The notes: generated from the letters alone by a model not told the origin. 64,000 nucleotides of DNA from Firmicutes bacterium ASF500 (GCA_000492175.2 CP097573.1:310001-374000), one strand, 5' to 3'. Shown: positions 1 to 7,637, counted from the stretch's first letter. A program made the numbers and translations.

Positions 1-2
1 AC

Positions 3-422
3 TCGAAAGTGGAGGCAGAATGTAAAAAAGATGGCATTTCCTGCCTATCTGACATCTCCTGTGACACCCGGATCAATGTGCTGCACAACGGCAAACGTAT
101 CTCCTTCGGAGCCTATGGACAAAACCCGGAGATTGTGAACAGCCGAACTATGGTGCCGCTGCGCTCCATCTTTGAGGCCATGGGGGCTGATATTCAGTGG
201 GACGGAGCCACCCAGACTGTCACGGCCACCCGTGGGTCGAACAAGATTGTCATGACAGTGGGGCAGGCCGGCTATACGGTCAACGGTGCGGCCAAGACCA
301 TGGACACGCCGCCTATGATCCTCAATGACCGTACCATGGTTCCTGTCCGGGTGGTGGCGGAAAGTTTTGGCGCTGATGTGACTTGGCATGCCGCCTCTGG
401 AACTGTGCTGATTAGCGAATAA
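3..422 (+). CDS. Copper amine oxidase N-terminal-like (stalk) domain protein, C-terminal part
   Basis: The frame is open to the left edge of the window, so the N-terminus is missing. A GTG at 9 is only an internal candidate start. The visible 139 residues hold two tandem copies of the stalk-domain pattern (residues with 'SRTMVPLRSIFEAMGADIQW' and 'NDRTMVPVRVVAESFGADVTW'). These are known as Cu_amine_oxidN1 repeats and occur at the C-terminus of many secreted Firmicutes proteins, where they are thought to bind the cell wall or other surface ligands. The enzymatic or ligand domain, if any, lies outside the window. A strong terminator follows directly. Confidence 0.8.
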   Translation, partial: SKVEAECKKDGISCLSDISCDTRINVLHNGKRISFGAYGQNPEIVNSRTMVPLRSIFEAMGADIQWDGATQTVTATRGSNKIVMTVGQAGYTVNGAAKTMDTPPMILNDRTMVPVRVVAESFGADVTWHAASGTVLISE

Positions 423-434
423 TTGCGATATGCG

Positions 435-466
435 TTGACCCGCTCTATTTGGGGCGGGTCAATTTT
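435..466 (+). terminator. Rho-independent terminator
   Basis: A perfect 9-bp stem (TTGACCCGC / GCGGGTCAA) is followed by TTTT, 12 bases after the stop of the stalk-domain gene. It overlaps the last codon of the convergent ylmC-like gene by two bases, so it may also serve that strand. Confidence 0.8.
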
Positions 467-698
467 ATGTTTCCACCAAAATAATATCCTCCCCGAAGCG
501 CTTCACGGCGTTCCAGGGGATGATCTTGTCCTCCTCCCGGCCAAACAGGCCGAAGAACCGCCGCCGGCCGGGGACGATGAGGGCCTTCACCTGGCCGGTC
601 TCCAGGTCCACCTCCATGTCCCCCACGTAGCCGTACCGGGCTCCGTCCTCCACGCTGATGACCTCCTTATACCGCAGCTCCGCGATGCGAGTTTCCAT
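465..698 (-). CDS. YlmC/YmxH family PRC-barrel sporulation protein
   Basis: A 77-residue protein matching the YlmC/YmxH family. It is a single PRC-barrel domain with 'ELRYKEVISVEDGARYGYVGDMEVDL' at the N-terminus, a short Arg/Phe-rich loop ('RRRFFGLFGREEDKIIPW') and a C-terminal 'ILVET'. Family members are small soluble proteins found almost only in endospore-formers and associated with sporulation; the biochemical role is unknown. The ATG at 698 follows AAAGGAGCGATTC, a good ribosome binding site. It stands alone between two + strand genes. Confidence 0.85.
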   Translation of the reverse strand: METRIAELRYKEVISVEDGARYGYVGDMEVDLETGQVKALIVPGRRRFFGLFGREEDKIIPWNAVKRFGEDIILVET

Positions 699-834
699 TG
701 GAATCGCTCCTTTATGATGGCCTCCGGCCCGAACGCGGGAAGCCGGTTAGTACAGCCTATGCGGGGCCGGGCCTGTCCCATGTCTTTAAGAAAACCTTCA
801 TGAAATCTTAATTTTCCCCCTACGCCGTCCTTAA

Positions 835-853
835 CAATCCTCTGTTAGGATTG
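835..853 (+). other. Small hairpin in the glycosyltransferase leader
   Basis: CAATCCT and AGGATTG form a 7-bp stem with a 5-base loop about 30 bases before the glycosyltransferase start. There is no T-run directly after it. No gene is seen in 699-884 and no confident promoter could be assigned. Confidence 0.35.
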
Positions 854-884
854 CTTTGACAACAAGGAGAGGAGGCGCAGGGAT

Positions 885-2119
885 ATGACGGACTGGCTGT
901 TTCCCGCCGCGCTGGCCCTTACGGGCACAATGGGAGTATTGATGGGGCTTTGGGGACTGTGGTATCTGATCTCCGGGCTGGCCTGCGTGCGGAAGCCGCA
1001 GGACTACGGCCTTCACCCCGCCCAGACAAAGTTCGCGATCCTGATCGCCGCCCGGAATGAGGAGCTGGTAATCGGTCCGCTGATCAACAGCCTGCTCACC
1101 CAGAGCTACCCGGCGAAGCTGTACGACATCTGGGTCATCCCTAACAACTGCGCCGACAACACCGCCCTGGCGGCCCGGAGCTTCGGGGCCAAGGTGCTGG
1201 AGTGCACCGTGCCGGTGAAGAGCAAGGGGGAGGTCCTCCGCTTCGCCTACAACCGCCTCCGTGGCCGGCGGTACGACGCCTGGCTGGTCTTCGACGCGGA
1301 CAACGTGGTGGACCGGAATTTCCTGGCGGAGATGAACAACGTCCGGCTCACCGGCGTTCAGGCAGCTCAGGGCTATCGGGACAGCAAGAACCCCTACGAC
1401 ACCGCCCTGTCCGGCTGCTCCTCCATCTACTACTGGATGATGGACCGCTTCCACAACGGGGGAAAGGCGGGGCTGGGGCTGTCCGCCATGATCGGCGGCA
1501 CCGGCTTCATGGTGACGCAGAGCCTGCTGGACAAGCTGGGCGGCTGGCGCACCGAGACCATCAGCGAGGACATGGAGATCACTGTCCAGGCCCTTCTGGC
1601 GGGGGAGCGGGTGGCCTATGCCCCCAAGGCCATCACCTACGACGAACAGCCCCTGACCTGGGAGCAGTCCTTCAAGCAGCGCCGCCGCTGGACCAGCGGC
1701 ACCATCCAGGTTGCGGAGGCCTATCTGCCCGCCTTGGCTCAGGAGCTGGGGGAGCGGCCCCGGCTGGCCCTTCTGGACATGGGCTCCACCATGGTCCTGC
1801 CCGCCTATCAGCTGGCCGCCCTGGCGGGACTGATACCGCCGCGCTGGGCGGACGGACCCTGCTTCAGGCTGTGCTGCTGGGGCTGGCGGGGGCCTGCGGG
1901 AATATCGCCTGGGCGGCACTCACGGCCACCGCTGCCGCCGGGATCGTCATTACATTGGAGGGAAAATGGGACCGCCGTCTGTGGAAGGCACTGGGGACCT
2001 ATTGGTTTTTCCTCCTCACCTGGCTGCCCATTGCCGCGTTCAGCTTTTGGAAACGGACCACCGTCTGGGAGGAGATCCGCCACACCCGGACCATGGCCCC
2101 ACAGCTGCCCGGGAGATAA
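885..2119 (+). pseudogene. Family 2 processive glycosyltransferase, frameshifted
   Basis: An N-terminal membrane helix (residues 5-35) precedes a GT-A domain with the hallmarks of GT2 processive enzymes (cellulose/hyaluronan synthase type): 'IAARNEE', the DAD metal site (137-139), SED (227-229) and the QRRRW acceptor motif (265-269). The reading frame holds to about residue 316 (base 1832). The expected C-terminal membrane part ('ALGGRTLLQAVLLGL', then 'FWKRTTVWEEIRHTRTM') continues in the next frame to a stop at 2117-2119. One base appears to be missing in the run near 1833-1840. The start ATG follows GGAGAGGAGGCG. Either the gene is inactive (loss of the last membrane helices) or this is a sequencing error. 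The sugar substrate cannot be told. Confidence 0.8.
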
Positions 2120-2124
2120 ATAGG

Positions 2125-2154
2125 AACCGCCGTCCCGTAATGGGGCGGCGGTTT
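2125..2154. terminator. Bidirectional terminator
   Basis: AACCGCCGTCCC pairs with GGGGCGGCGGTT around a small loop. It sits between the convergent glycosyltransferase and flavorubredoxin genes, with T-rich sequence on the + side. Confidence 0.7.
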
Positions 2155-2160
2155 GTGATT

Positions 2161-3513
2161 TTATTGCACCGGCTCGAAGTCGGAGGCGGGACGGCGGCAG
2201 ATGGGGCAGGTGTAATCCTCGGGGAGGGTGTCGCTCTCATAGATGAAGCCGCAGATCTTGCAGACAAAGCCGCGGGGCTTATCCTGGGCGGGCTCCACCT
2301 CGGGGGCGGGCTCTTCGCCCTTCACCGACGCGGCCAGGGCCTGGGCCAGCGCCTCCAGCTCGCTCTCCTGACCGGGGGCCAGGGCGGACTTGAGGGTGAT
2401 GGGGGCCTCGAGCAGCTCCATATTCTTCATCTGGCTCAGAATTTCGGTCATCAGCTTGCCGCTGGCGGGGGCCCAGGAGCCGTTCTGAATGAGGGCCACT
2501 TTCCGGTTTTGCAGGTTGTGGTGGGCCAGGTCCCGGAGCAGGTGCTCCATGGGGTCGAAGATGCCGTTGTTGTAGGTGGGGCAGGCGAAGACGATGTGGC
2601 TGTATTTGAAGCAGTCGGACAGCACATAGGAGTAGTGGCTGGACGACACGTCATACATCTCCACCGGCACCCCCAGCTCAGCCAGGCGGCAGGCCAGGAT
2701 GCTGGCGGCGGTCTCGGTATTTCCATAGATGGAGGCGAAGGGAATCACAACACCCTGGACCTCGGGCTCATAGGAGGCCCACTTCACATACCGGTCAATG
2801 ATTTTTCCAAAATCCTTGCGCCAGATGGGGCCGTGGAGGGGGCAGATCATCTGGATGTCCAGCTTGGAGGCCTTGTTCAGCAGGGCCATGACCTGGGGAC
2901 CGTACTTGCCCACAATGTTGGTGTAGTACCGGCGGGCCTCGTCCAGCCAGTCCCGCTCCCAGTCGATCTCGTCGGCGAAGAGGACGCCGTTCAGCGCTCC
3001 GAAGGAGCCGAAGCCGTCGGCGGAGAAGAGGATCTTGTCGGTGGAGTCATAGCTGACCACCACCTCGGGCCAGTGGACCATGGGGGCGGCCACAAAGGTG
3101 AAATGATGGCGGCCGGTGGACAGAGTGTCCCCCTCGTTCACCAGGATGGCCCCTTTGGGGTCGGCGGCGTGGAACTGGCGGATCATGTTGACGGCCTTGC
3201 CGTTGCACACGATCTTCGCCTCGGGGTGGCGGAGCATCAGGTCGCCCAAGGTGGCGGCGTGGTCGGGCTCCATGTGGTGGACGAAGATATAGTCCAGCGC
3301 CCGGCCGTTCAGGGCGTGCTCCAGGTTCTCCATGAACTGGGTCTGAACCGCCCGGTCCACCGTGTCAAAGAGGACGGTTTTTTCGTCCAGCAGCAGATAG
3401 GAGTTGTAGGACATCCCCCGGGGGACAGGGTGAGCCGCCTCAAAAATGGGGTGCTGACGGTCGTTGGAGCCGATCCAGATGAGGTCGTCGGTAATTTTAC
3501 GGGTACAATACAT
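2161..3513 (-). CDS. Flavorubredoxin: A-type flavoprotein (FprA) with C-terminal rubredoxin domain
   Basis: Flavodiiron proteins reduce O2 to water or NO to N2O in the anaerobe cytoplasm. The metallo-beta-lactamase-like domain (1-250) has the diiron ligands HMEPDH (H80, E82, D84, H85), a further His in 'MVHWPE', Asp in 'SADGFGS' and His in 'CPLHGPIW'. A flavodoxin domain ('YGNTETAASILA') follows. The C-terminus has a rubredoxin-type iron site, CKICG...CPIC, with a short loop like the rubredoxin of rubrerythrins rather than the longer stand-alone type. The start at 3513 (MYCTRK) is chosen because GAGAGG lies 8 bases upstream; an ATG at 3549 would add 12 residues without a clear site. Fusion of the electron donor to the flavoprotein suggests oxidative or nitrosative stress defence. 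Confidence 0.9.
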   Translation of the reverse strand: MYCTRKITDDLIWIGSNDRQHPIFEAAHPVPRGMSYNSYLLLDEKTVLFDTVDRAVQTQFMENLEHALNGRALDYIFVHHMEPDHAATLGDLMLRHPEAKIVCNGKAVNMIRQFHAADPKGAILVNEGDTLSTGRHHFTFVAAPMVHWPEVVVSYDSTDKILFSADGFGSFGALNGVLFADEIDWERDWLDEARRYYTNIVGKYGPQVMALLNKASKLDIQMICPLHGPIWRKDFGKIIDRYVKWASYEPEVQGVVIPFASIYGNTETAASILACRLAELGVPVEMYDVSSSHYSYVLSDCFKYSHIVFACPTYNNGIFDPMEHLLRDLAHHNLQNRKVALIQNGSWAPASGKLMTEILSQMKNMELLEAPITLKSALAPGQESELEALAQALAASVKGEEPAPEVEPAQDKPRGFVCKICGFIYESDTLPEDYTCPICRRPASDFEPVQ

Positions 3514-3554
3514 GAGGAAAACCTCTCTTTCGTTCAGAAAATTTGTCATTAGAT

Positions 3555-3563
3555 ATTATAGCA
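3555..3563 (-). promoter_or_regulatory. Extended -10 promoter of the flavorubredoxin gene
   Basis: On the minus strand the sequence TGCTATAAT is an extended -10 element about 40 bases before the chosen start. No good -35 is seen. A weak palindrome (GCACA...TGTGC) covers 3561-3581. Confidence 0.5.
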
Positions 3564-3605
3564 CAATTTGATTGAATGTGCGATAGTATTTTTGTCTGGA
3601 ATCTG

Positions 3606-3634
3606 TTGCAAAAGGAAAATAAATCCCGTATAAT
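3606..3634 (+). promoter_or_regulatory. Sigma-A promoter of trmD
   Basis: TTGCAA (3606-3611), a 17-base spacer and TATAAT (3629-3634). The predicted transcript starts near 3641 and has a leader of about 90 bases. Confidence 0.75.
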
Positions 3635-3643
3635 ATTTCTTCA

Positions 3644-3705
3644 AACTGCTGTAGAGCGCGACGACCCGGCGCGCCGTTTCAAGGGATAGGGCGTGCCCAG
3701 CAGTT
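3644..3705 (+). promoter_or_regulatory. Structured leader in front of trmD
   Basis: AACTGCTG (3644-3651) pairs perfectly with CAGCAGTT (3698-3705) and closes a GC-rich fold containing GGCGCGCC and GGGCGTGCCC. The closing arm ends about 10 bases before the AAAGGAG ribosome binding site. It matches no riboswitch class known to me. It could be an autoregulatory leader. Confidence 0.45.
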
Positions 3706-3732
3706 ACGCCCCGCAAAAGGAGATTTGAAATC

Positions 3733-4488
3733 ATGTACCGTATCGACATTATGACATTATTCCCCGATGTGGTGGGAGATATGCTGTGTGAATCCGTGCT
3801 GGGCCGGGGGCAGGAGCGGGGGTATATCCGGGTGGAGTGCCACCAGATCCGGGATTACACCGTCAACAAGCAGAAGCAGGTGGACAACTACCCCTACGGC
3901 GGAGGCCGGGGGGCGGTGATGCAGGCCGATCCCCTTTACAGGTGCTGGGAGCACATCTGTCAGGAGGCGGGGGAGCGGGTCCACACCATCTACATGTCCC
4001 CGGCGGGCAGGACCTTCACCCAGTCCGACGCCCGGCGCTTAAAGGACGATTACCAGCGGCTTATCCTGGTCTGCGGCCACTACGAGGGCATCGACGAGCG
4101 CTTTATCGAGGAGTGCGTAGACGAGGAAATTTCCATCGGTGATTTCGTGATGACCGGCGGCGAGATCCCCGCTATGGCGGTGGCCGACGCGGTGTGCCGC
4201 CTGGTGCCCGGGGTGCTGTCCGACCCCTCCTGCTATGAGAACGAGAGCCACTGGAACGGCGCGCTGGAGGCCCCCCAGTACTCCCGGCCTGAGGTGTGGC
4301 ACGGCCGGGCGGTGCCCCCCGTCCTCCTGTCGGGCAACCACGCCAAGGTGGAGCAGTGGCGGCGGAAGCAGTCCATTCTCCGTACCCGCCGGCGCAGGCC
4401 CGACCTGTATGAACGGCTGGACCTGTCCTCCAAGGAGGACCAGAAGCTGCTCCGAGAGCTGAAGGAGGAGCTGGGCGCGGAGGAGTGA
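3733..4488 (+). CDS. trmD: tRNA (guanine(37)-N1)-methyltransferase
   Basis: TrmD methylates G37 next to the anticodon of several tRNAs with SAM, preventing +1 frameshifting. The 251-residue protein shows the family's SPOUT (trefoil-knot) motifs: 'YGGGRGAVMQADP', 'CGHYEGIDERF', 'SIGDFVMTGGEIPA' and 'ENESHWNGALEAPQYSRPEVW', then the C-terminal 'LLSGNHAKVEQWRRKQS' domain. Length is typical. The start ATG follows AAAGGAGATTTGAAATC. Unlike in many Firmicutes it is not next to rpsP, rimM or rplS here and has its own promoter and leader. Confidence 0.97.
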   Translation: MYRIDIMTLFPDVVGDMLCESVLGRGQERGYIRVECHQIRDYTVNKQKQVDNYPYGGGRGAVMQADPLYRCWEHICQEAGERVHTIYMSPAGRTFTQSDARRLKDDYQRLILVCGHYEGIDERFIEECVDEEISIGDFVMTGGEIPAMAVADAVCRLVPGVLSDPSCYENESHWNGALEAPQYSRPEVWHGRAVPPVLLSGNHAKVEQWRRKQSILRTRRRRPDLYERLDLSSKEDQKLLRELKEELGAEE

Positions 4489-4489
4489 T

Positions 4490-5095
4490 TTATGTATCGT
4501 CCGCCGCCAGAGACATGACCGACACCTCAAAGGCGGTGCGCTCCTGGGGCTGGCCGTCGATCTCCTTGGTGTAGGTCCGGCTCTGGAGCCGGCCCTCCAG
4601 GGACAGGCGGTCTCCCACCTCCATGGCCCCGCAGCGGTAGGCCAGACTGCCCCAGGCGATGCAGGGGAGATAGTCCGCCCGGCCATACCGGCGGTTGACC
4701 GCCAAAATCATGTCGCAGATGGTACGGCCCAGCGGGGTGGCCCGGAGGATGGGCGGTTTACATAAGGTCCCGGACAGCTCCAGCCGGTTTTCGTCCTCCC
4801 CCTCGTCCTGGGCGAGGGTCCGGGCAAAGACGCTGACCACCAGCCGGCTGCCCACCCCGCTGCGGTTGTTGAAGGTCCGCACCTCCCCATAGACGGAGAC
4901 AGGGCCGTCTCCGCAGAGGGAGAGCCGCTCCAGCTGTTCCCGGGAGGCGACGATGTTCAGCCGGTCCTCCGCCCCGGACAGCCGGCGCACCGCCAGGGGA
5001 AAGGTGAAATAGTCCACGCCGTGGTTGGCGTGGGAGAGGACGGGACGGGCGGCCATCCGCCCCCGGAGAAAAATTCGGTTGGTATTGGTCTGCAT
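4490..5095 (-). CDS. Single-stranded DNA-binding-like protein with two OB folds
   Basis: 201 residues resembling two diverged SSB/PriB-type OB-fold units: 1-105 ('NRIFLRGRMAARPVLSHANHGVDYFTFPLAVRR') and 110-200 ('NRLELSGTLCKPPILRATPLGRTICDMILAVNR', 'GRLQSRTYTK...RTAFEVSV'). Family proteins bind single-stranded DNA; the duplicated form is common in Oscillospiraceae and its role is not known. The start MQTNTN at 5095 has GGAG about 11 bases upstream. A longer N-terminal reading would be low-complexity and would cross the LytTR-like site, so it was not used. The convergent trmD ends one base away. The upstream 5196-5228 repeat suggests control by the LytTR regulator at 23.6 kb (inference). Confidence 0.8.
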   Translation of the reverse strand: MQTNTNRIFLRGRMAARPVLSHANHGVDYFTFPLAVRRLSGAEDRLNIVASREQLERLSLCGDGPVSVYGEVRTFNNRSGVGSRLVVSVFARTLAQDEGEDENRLELSGTLCKPPILRATPLGRTICDMILAVNRRYGRADYLPCIAWGSLAYRCGAMEVGDRLSLEGRLQSRTYTKEIDGQPQERTAFEVSVMSLAADDT

Positions 5096-5195
5096 GGAAG
5101 CAACAACTCCTTGTCTTATCCTGTGTCGCTTCCATCCTATGCGGGCCGGTGGGAGGGTATGTCCTATTTCTTCTTTGCTTTGCCCTGTAGGGGCT

Positions 5196-5228
5196 GACCG
5201 ACTATCCCAGAAAAACGACCACTTATCC
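5196..5228 (+). promoter_or_regulatory. LytTR-type direct repeat, second copy
   Basis: GACCGACTATCC begins at 5196 and GACCACTTATCC at 5217: two direct repeats exactly 21 bp apart with a shared AAAAAC linker. The same unit, spacing and linker occur at 23546/23567 in front of the LytTR regulator gene. The site lies about 100 bp upstream of the SSB-like gene and just past the ribU terminator. Confidence 0.65.
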
Positions 5229-5231
5229 GGC

Positions 5232-5266
5232 AAAAAAGCGGGACAGGCTGTACCTGTCCCGCTTTT
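5232..5266 (-). terminator. Terminator of ribU
   Basis: A 14-bp perfect stem (AAAAGCGGGACAGG / CCTGTCCCGCTTTT) around a 5-base loop. On the minus strand it is followed by a T-run (A-run 5232-5237). It lies 25 bases after the ribU stop. Confidence 0.85.
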
Positions 5267-5290
5267 GGTTAAGGGAGGACTGCTTGAGGC

Positions 5291-5917
5291 TTACTTGACG
5301 GAGCCGTGGAGAATGGGGGAGAGGGGCTTGTAGACCAGGAAGCAGAAAACGGTGGTCAAAAGTCCTTTCAGCAAAGTGAAGGGGGCGTTGAAGATGATAA
5401 GACACTCCATCAGTCCGTTGACGCCGGGGCGGATGGACTGATACATGGCGATGATCTTGTCAATGGCCATGAATTTGGTGTAAACGGGGTAGGAGATGTA
5501 GTAGTTGCAGGGGATGGAGAGCAGGGCCATGACCACAGCGCCAGCCAGTGCGCCGATGAGGGCGGTCTTACGGGACTTTTTGTAGTGGTAGATCACGCCG
5601 GCGGTGAAGGAGAAGGCGGCGCCCAGGATGAAGTTGCACAGTTCTCCAGCATAGGCGGTAGAGGTGCCCTTGATGATCACCTTGAGCAGGTTTTTCAGGA
5701 AGGTGACGACCACGCCGTACCAGGGCCCCAGGGAAAAGGCGGCCAGCAGCTCAGGCAGGTCGGAGATGTCCATTTTGACGAAGGTGGGGATCAGGAAGGG
5801 GATGGGGAAGTCGAACATGTTGAGCACGCAGGCCACCGCCGAAAGCATGGCGGTGACGGTGAGAGCCCGGGCAGAGATGGAACGTTTTGCTTTGGCAATG
5901 GTGGCTGGATTGGACAT
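5291..5917 (-). CDS. ribU: ECF transporter substrate-binding (S) component, riboflavin-type RibU
   Basis: RibU is the membrane S-component that binds riboflavin and docks on a shared EcfA-A'-T module. The 208-residue protein has about six membrane segments and the RibU signatures 'FDFPIPFLIPTFVKMDISDLPELLAAFSLGPWYG' and 'LKNLLKVIIKGTSTAYAGELCNF'. The ATG at 5917 follows AAAGGAGTGTTTTTT. An FMN riboswitch lies directly upstream, which supports the substrate. No energizing genes are adjacent; the ecfA1-A2-T module at 20.8-23.5 kb is the likely partner (group II ECF sharing). Confidence 0.92.
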   Translation of the reverse strand: MSNPATIAKAKRSISARALTVTAMLSAVACVLNMFDFPIPFLIPTFVKMDISDLPELLAAFSLGPWYGVVVTFLKNLLKVIIKGTSTAYAGELCNFILGAAFSFTAGVIYHYKKSRKTALIGALAGAVVMALLSIPCNYYISYPVYTKFMAIDKIIAMYQSIRPGVNGLMECLIIFNAPFTLLKGLLTTVFCFLVYKPLSPILHGSVK

Positions 5918-5937
5918 AAAAAACACTCCTTTTTTGA

Positions 5938-5976
5938 TTTTGACCGCTGAAAGACTATGCCTTCCAGGTGTCAAAA
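5938..5976 (-). promoter_or_regulatory. Hairpin between FMN riboswitch and ribU ribosome binding site
   Basis: TTTTGAC / GTCAAAA (7 bp) continues, after a two-base internal loop, with CTGGAAG / CTTTCAG (7 bp with one G-U) around a 7-base loop. It ends about 8 bases before AAGGAGTG. There is no T-run after it, so it is more likely part of the riboswitch expression platform (translation control) than a terminator. Confidence 0.5.
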
Positions 5977-6032
5977 CAAACAAGGAGGTGCACTTCACCC
6001 ACGCCGAAGCGGCGCGTGTTGTTTTATACACA

Positions 6033-6154
6033 TCTTCTTCCATCCGGACTATAACCGTTGGTCCCGGAGTTTCACCGGGTCAGCGGACACATTGCTGTGT
6101 CCGGTCGCGGACTGTACCGCCAGTGGGGAATTTCACCCCGCCCTGAAGACATCG
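6033..6154 (-). promoter_or_regulatory. FMN riboswitch (RFN element)
   Basis: Read on the minus strand the region carries the conserved RFN blocks in order: TCTTCAGGGCGGGGTGAAAT, TCCCCAC.GGCGGTA, AGTCCGCGACC, CCGGTGAAACTCCGGGACC, ACGGTTATAGTCCGGATGG and AAGAAG. The class binds FMN and represses riboflavin synthesis or uptake genes, here ribU. A sigma-A promoter precedes it. Confidence 0.97.
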
Positions 6155-6173
6155 TATTCAGTTGTCTGCGCCC

Positions 6174-6202
6174 ATTATACGCCGGGCGGAGGAAAAATGC
6201 AA
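6174..6202 (-). promoter_or_regulatory. Promoter of the riboswitch-ribU transcript
   Basis: On the minus strand: TTGCAT (6197-6202), a 17-base spacer and TATAAT (6174-6179), about 20 bases before the RFN element. Confidence 0.8.
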
Positions 6203-6209
6203 CCCCCAA

Positions 6210-6362
6210 TTTTCAGGGGGAAGTGTCCTATTGCGCATTTTATCGCGGTGCGATTTGTAGGGGCGGCCTGTGGCCGCCCGCAAATAAGGCTTTGTTTTGG
6301 AACGGGCGGCCACAGGCCGCCCCTACATGAAATCCGCAAATGGGACACTCCCTTTTCAGGGG
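6210..6362. repeat. MITE-like palindromic repeat with flanking direct repeats
   Basis: The centre is a perfect 25-bp inverted repeat (6256-6280 and 6303-6327, core GTAGGGGCGGCCTG) around 22 bases. Outside it the ends are again inverted (AAGTGTCCTATTGCG versus CGCAAATGGGACACT). The whole 133-bp unit (6220-6352) is flanked by the direct repeat TTTTCAGGGG (6210-6219 and 6353-6362), which looks like a target-site duplication. A related repeat lies at 22540. Confidence 0.75.
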
Positions 6363-6394
6363 CCCCGCAAGGAAGCGGGACCCCTGCCCTACGG

Positions 6395-7564
6395 TCAATA
6401 GCAGGCCCGGAAAATTTCCAGCACGTCCTCGTGGGTCAGATTTCCGTAGCCGCCGCCGGTGAGGGGGACGGAATTGGCGATCTCCTCCAGCTGGGTGTCC
6501 CCGGTGACGCCCAGCTCCCGGAGAGTTGTGGGCAGGCCAAGCTCCCGGATGAAGCCGGCAAGAGCCTCCACGCCGGCCAGGGCCAGCTCCTCCTGACTGC
6601 GGCCCTCCTGGGGGATGCCCCAGACCCGGACGGCGAACCGGGCGAACTTTACCGCCCCCTTTTGGCAGATTCTCCGGTAGTAAACCGGGTGAATCACCGC
6701 CAGGCCAGCGCCGTGGCTGCAATCGGTATAGGCCCCCAGCTGGTGCTCCATCATGTGGGCCATGAAGTCGGTCCGCTTGTTCAGCTTGATGATCCGGTTT
6801 TCCGCCATGGTGGACTCCCACATCAGGTTGCTCCGGGCGTTGTAGTCCAACGGGTCATGGGCCGCGGCCCGCAGATCCCGGATTACCCCCCGCATCAGGG
6901 CCTCGGCGATGTCGTCGGAGACGTTCTCCTCATCGGGACCGCTGAAATAGGTCTCCATGATGTGGGACAGAGCGTCGAAGCCGCCGTAGAGCATCTGGTT
7001 TCTGGGGACGCTGAGGGTATAGGTGGGGTCCATCAGGGCAAACCGGGGGTTGCACTGGGGGTAGTCCCGGTCGGTCTTGATCTTCACCGCCTCGTTGGTG
7101 ACCACCGCGCCGCCGTTGCACTCGCTTCCGGTGCCGCACATAGTCACAATGACCCCCAGGGGAAGAGGCTGGTGCCGGACCTCCCCCTTTTTGGCCCAAA
7201 AGCCCTCCCACACGTCGCCGTCATAGGGGACGGCCAAGGCGATGGCCTTGCCGCAGTCCATTACACTGCCGCCCCCCACCGCCAGCACCAGACTGACGCG
7301 CTCTCTCCGGGCCAGGTCCACGCCCTCCAGCACCTTGGTATAGGTGGGGTTGGGCATGACGCCGTGGAACTCCACCACCCGCTTGCCCGCCGAAGCCAGG
7401 ATGGACATGACCTGGTCATAGACGCCGTTGCTCTTAATGGACCCGCCGCCGTAGACCAGCAGTACCGTTTCGCCGTACTCCTTCAGCAGTACGCCCAGGT
7501 ACTGCTCCACACAGCCCTGGCCGAAAAATACCTTTGTGCTATTCTCAAAAACAAAATCCCGCAT
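6395..7564 (-). CDS. Iron-containing alcohol dehydrogenase (butanol dehydrogenase/YqhD-like)
   Basis: 389 residues of the group III metal-dependent alcohol dehydrogenases, which interconvert aldehydes or ketones and alcohols with NAD(P)H. The N-terminal Rossmann part has 'VYGGGSIKSNGVYDQV' and 'AVGGGSVMDCGKAIA'. The C-terminal part supplies the metal ligands: Asp and His in 'GGFDALSHIMETYFS' and His in 'MMEHQLGAYTDCSHGAGLAVIHP'. The Gly-Gly-Gly-Ser and downstream pattern resemble butanol dehydrogenases, whose usual cofactor is NADPH; the true substrate is unknown. ATG at 7564 follows AAAAGGAGTCGCGTC. Monocistronic. Confidence 0.92.
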   Translation of the reverse strand: MRDFVFENSTKVFFGQGCVEQYLGVLLKEYGETVLLVYGGGSIKSNGVYDQVMSILASAGKRVVEFHGVMPNPTYTKVLEGVDLARRERVSLVLAVGGGSVMDCGKAIALAVPYDGDVWEGFWAKKGEVRHQPLPLGVIVTMCGTGSECNGGAVVTNEAVKIKTDRDYPQCNPRFALMDPTYTLSVPRNQMLYGGFDALSHIMETYFSGPDEENVSDDIAEALMRGVIRDLRAAAHDPLDYNARSNLMWESTMAENRIIKLNKRTDFMAHMMEHQLGAYTDCSHGAGLAVIHPVYYRRICQKGAVKFARFAVRVWGIPQEGRSQEELALAGVEALAGFIRELGLPTTLRELGVTGDTQLEEIANSVPLTGGGYGNLTHEDVLEIFRACY

Positions 7565-7637
7565 GACGCGACTCCTTTTCTGTTAATGCTCCCTATTATA
7601 ACAGTTCCCGCCCGCCCTGGCAAGCTCGGTATGTCAT

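Noticed and set aside
1966..3552. 528-codon open frame on the + strand
   Set aside because: It is antisense to the well-supported flavorubredoxin gene; GC-rich DNA gives long antisense frames and the translation (Gly/His/Val-rich) resembles no family.
3549..3749. 66-codon minus frame between flavorubredoxin and trmD
   Set aside because: It covers the two promoters and the trmD leader, lacks a ribosome binding site and shows no family pattern.
5096..5233. N-terminal extension of the SSB-like protein to 5233
   Set aside because: It would cross the LytTR-like repeat and end of the ribU terminator; the inner ATG at 5095 starts exactly at the OB-fold.
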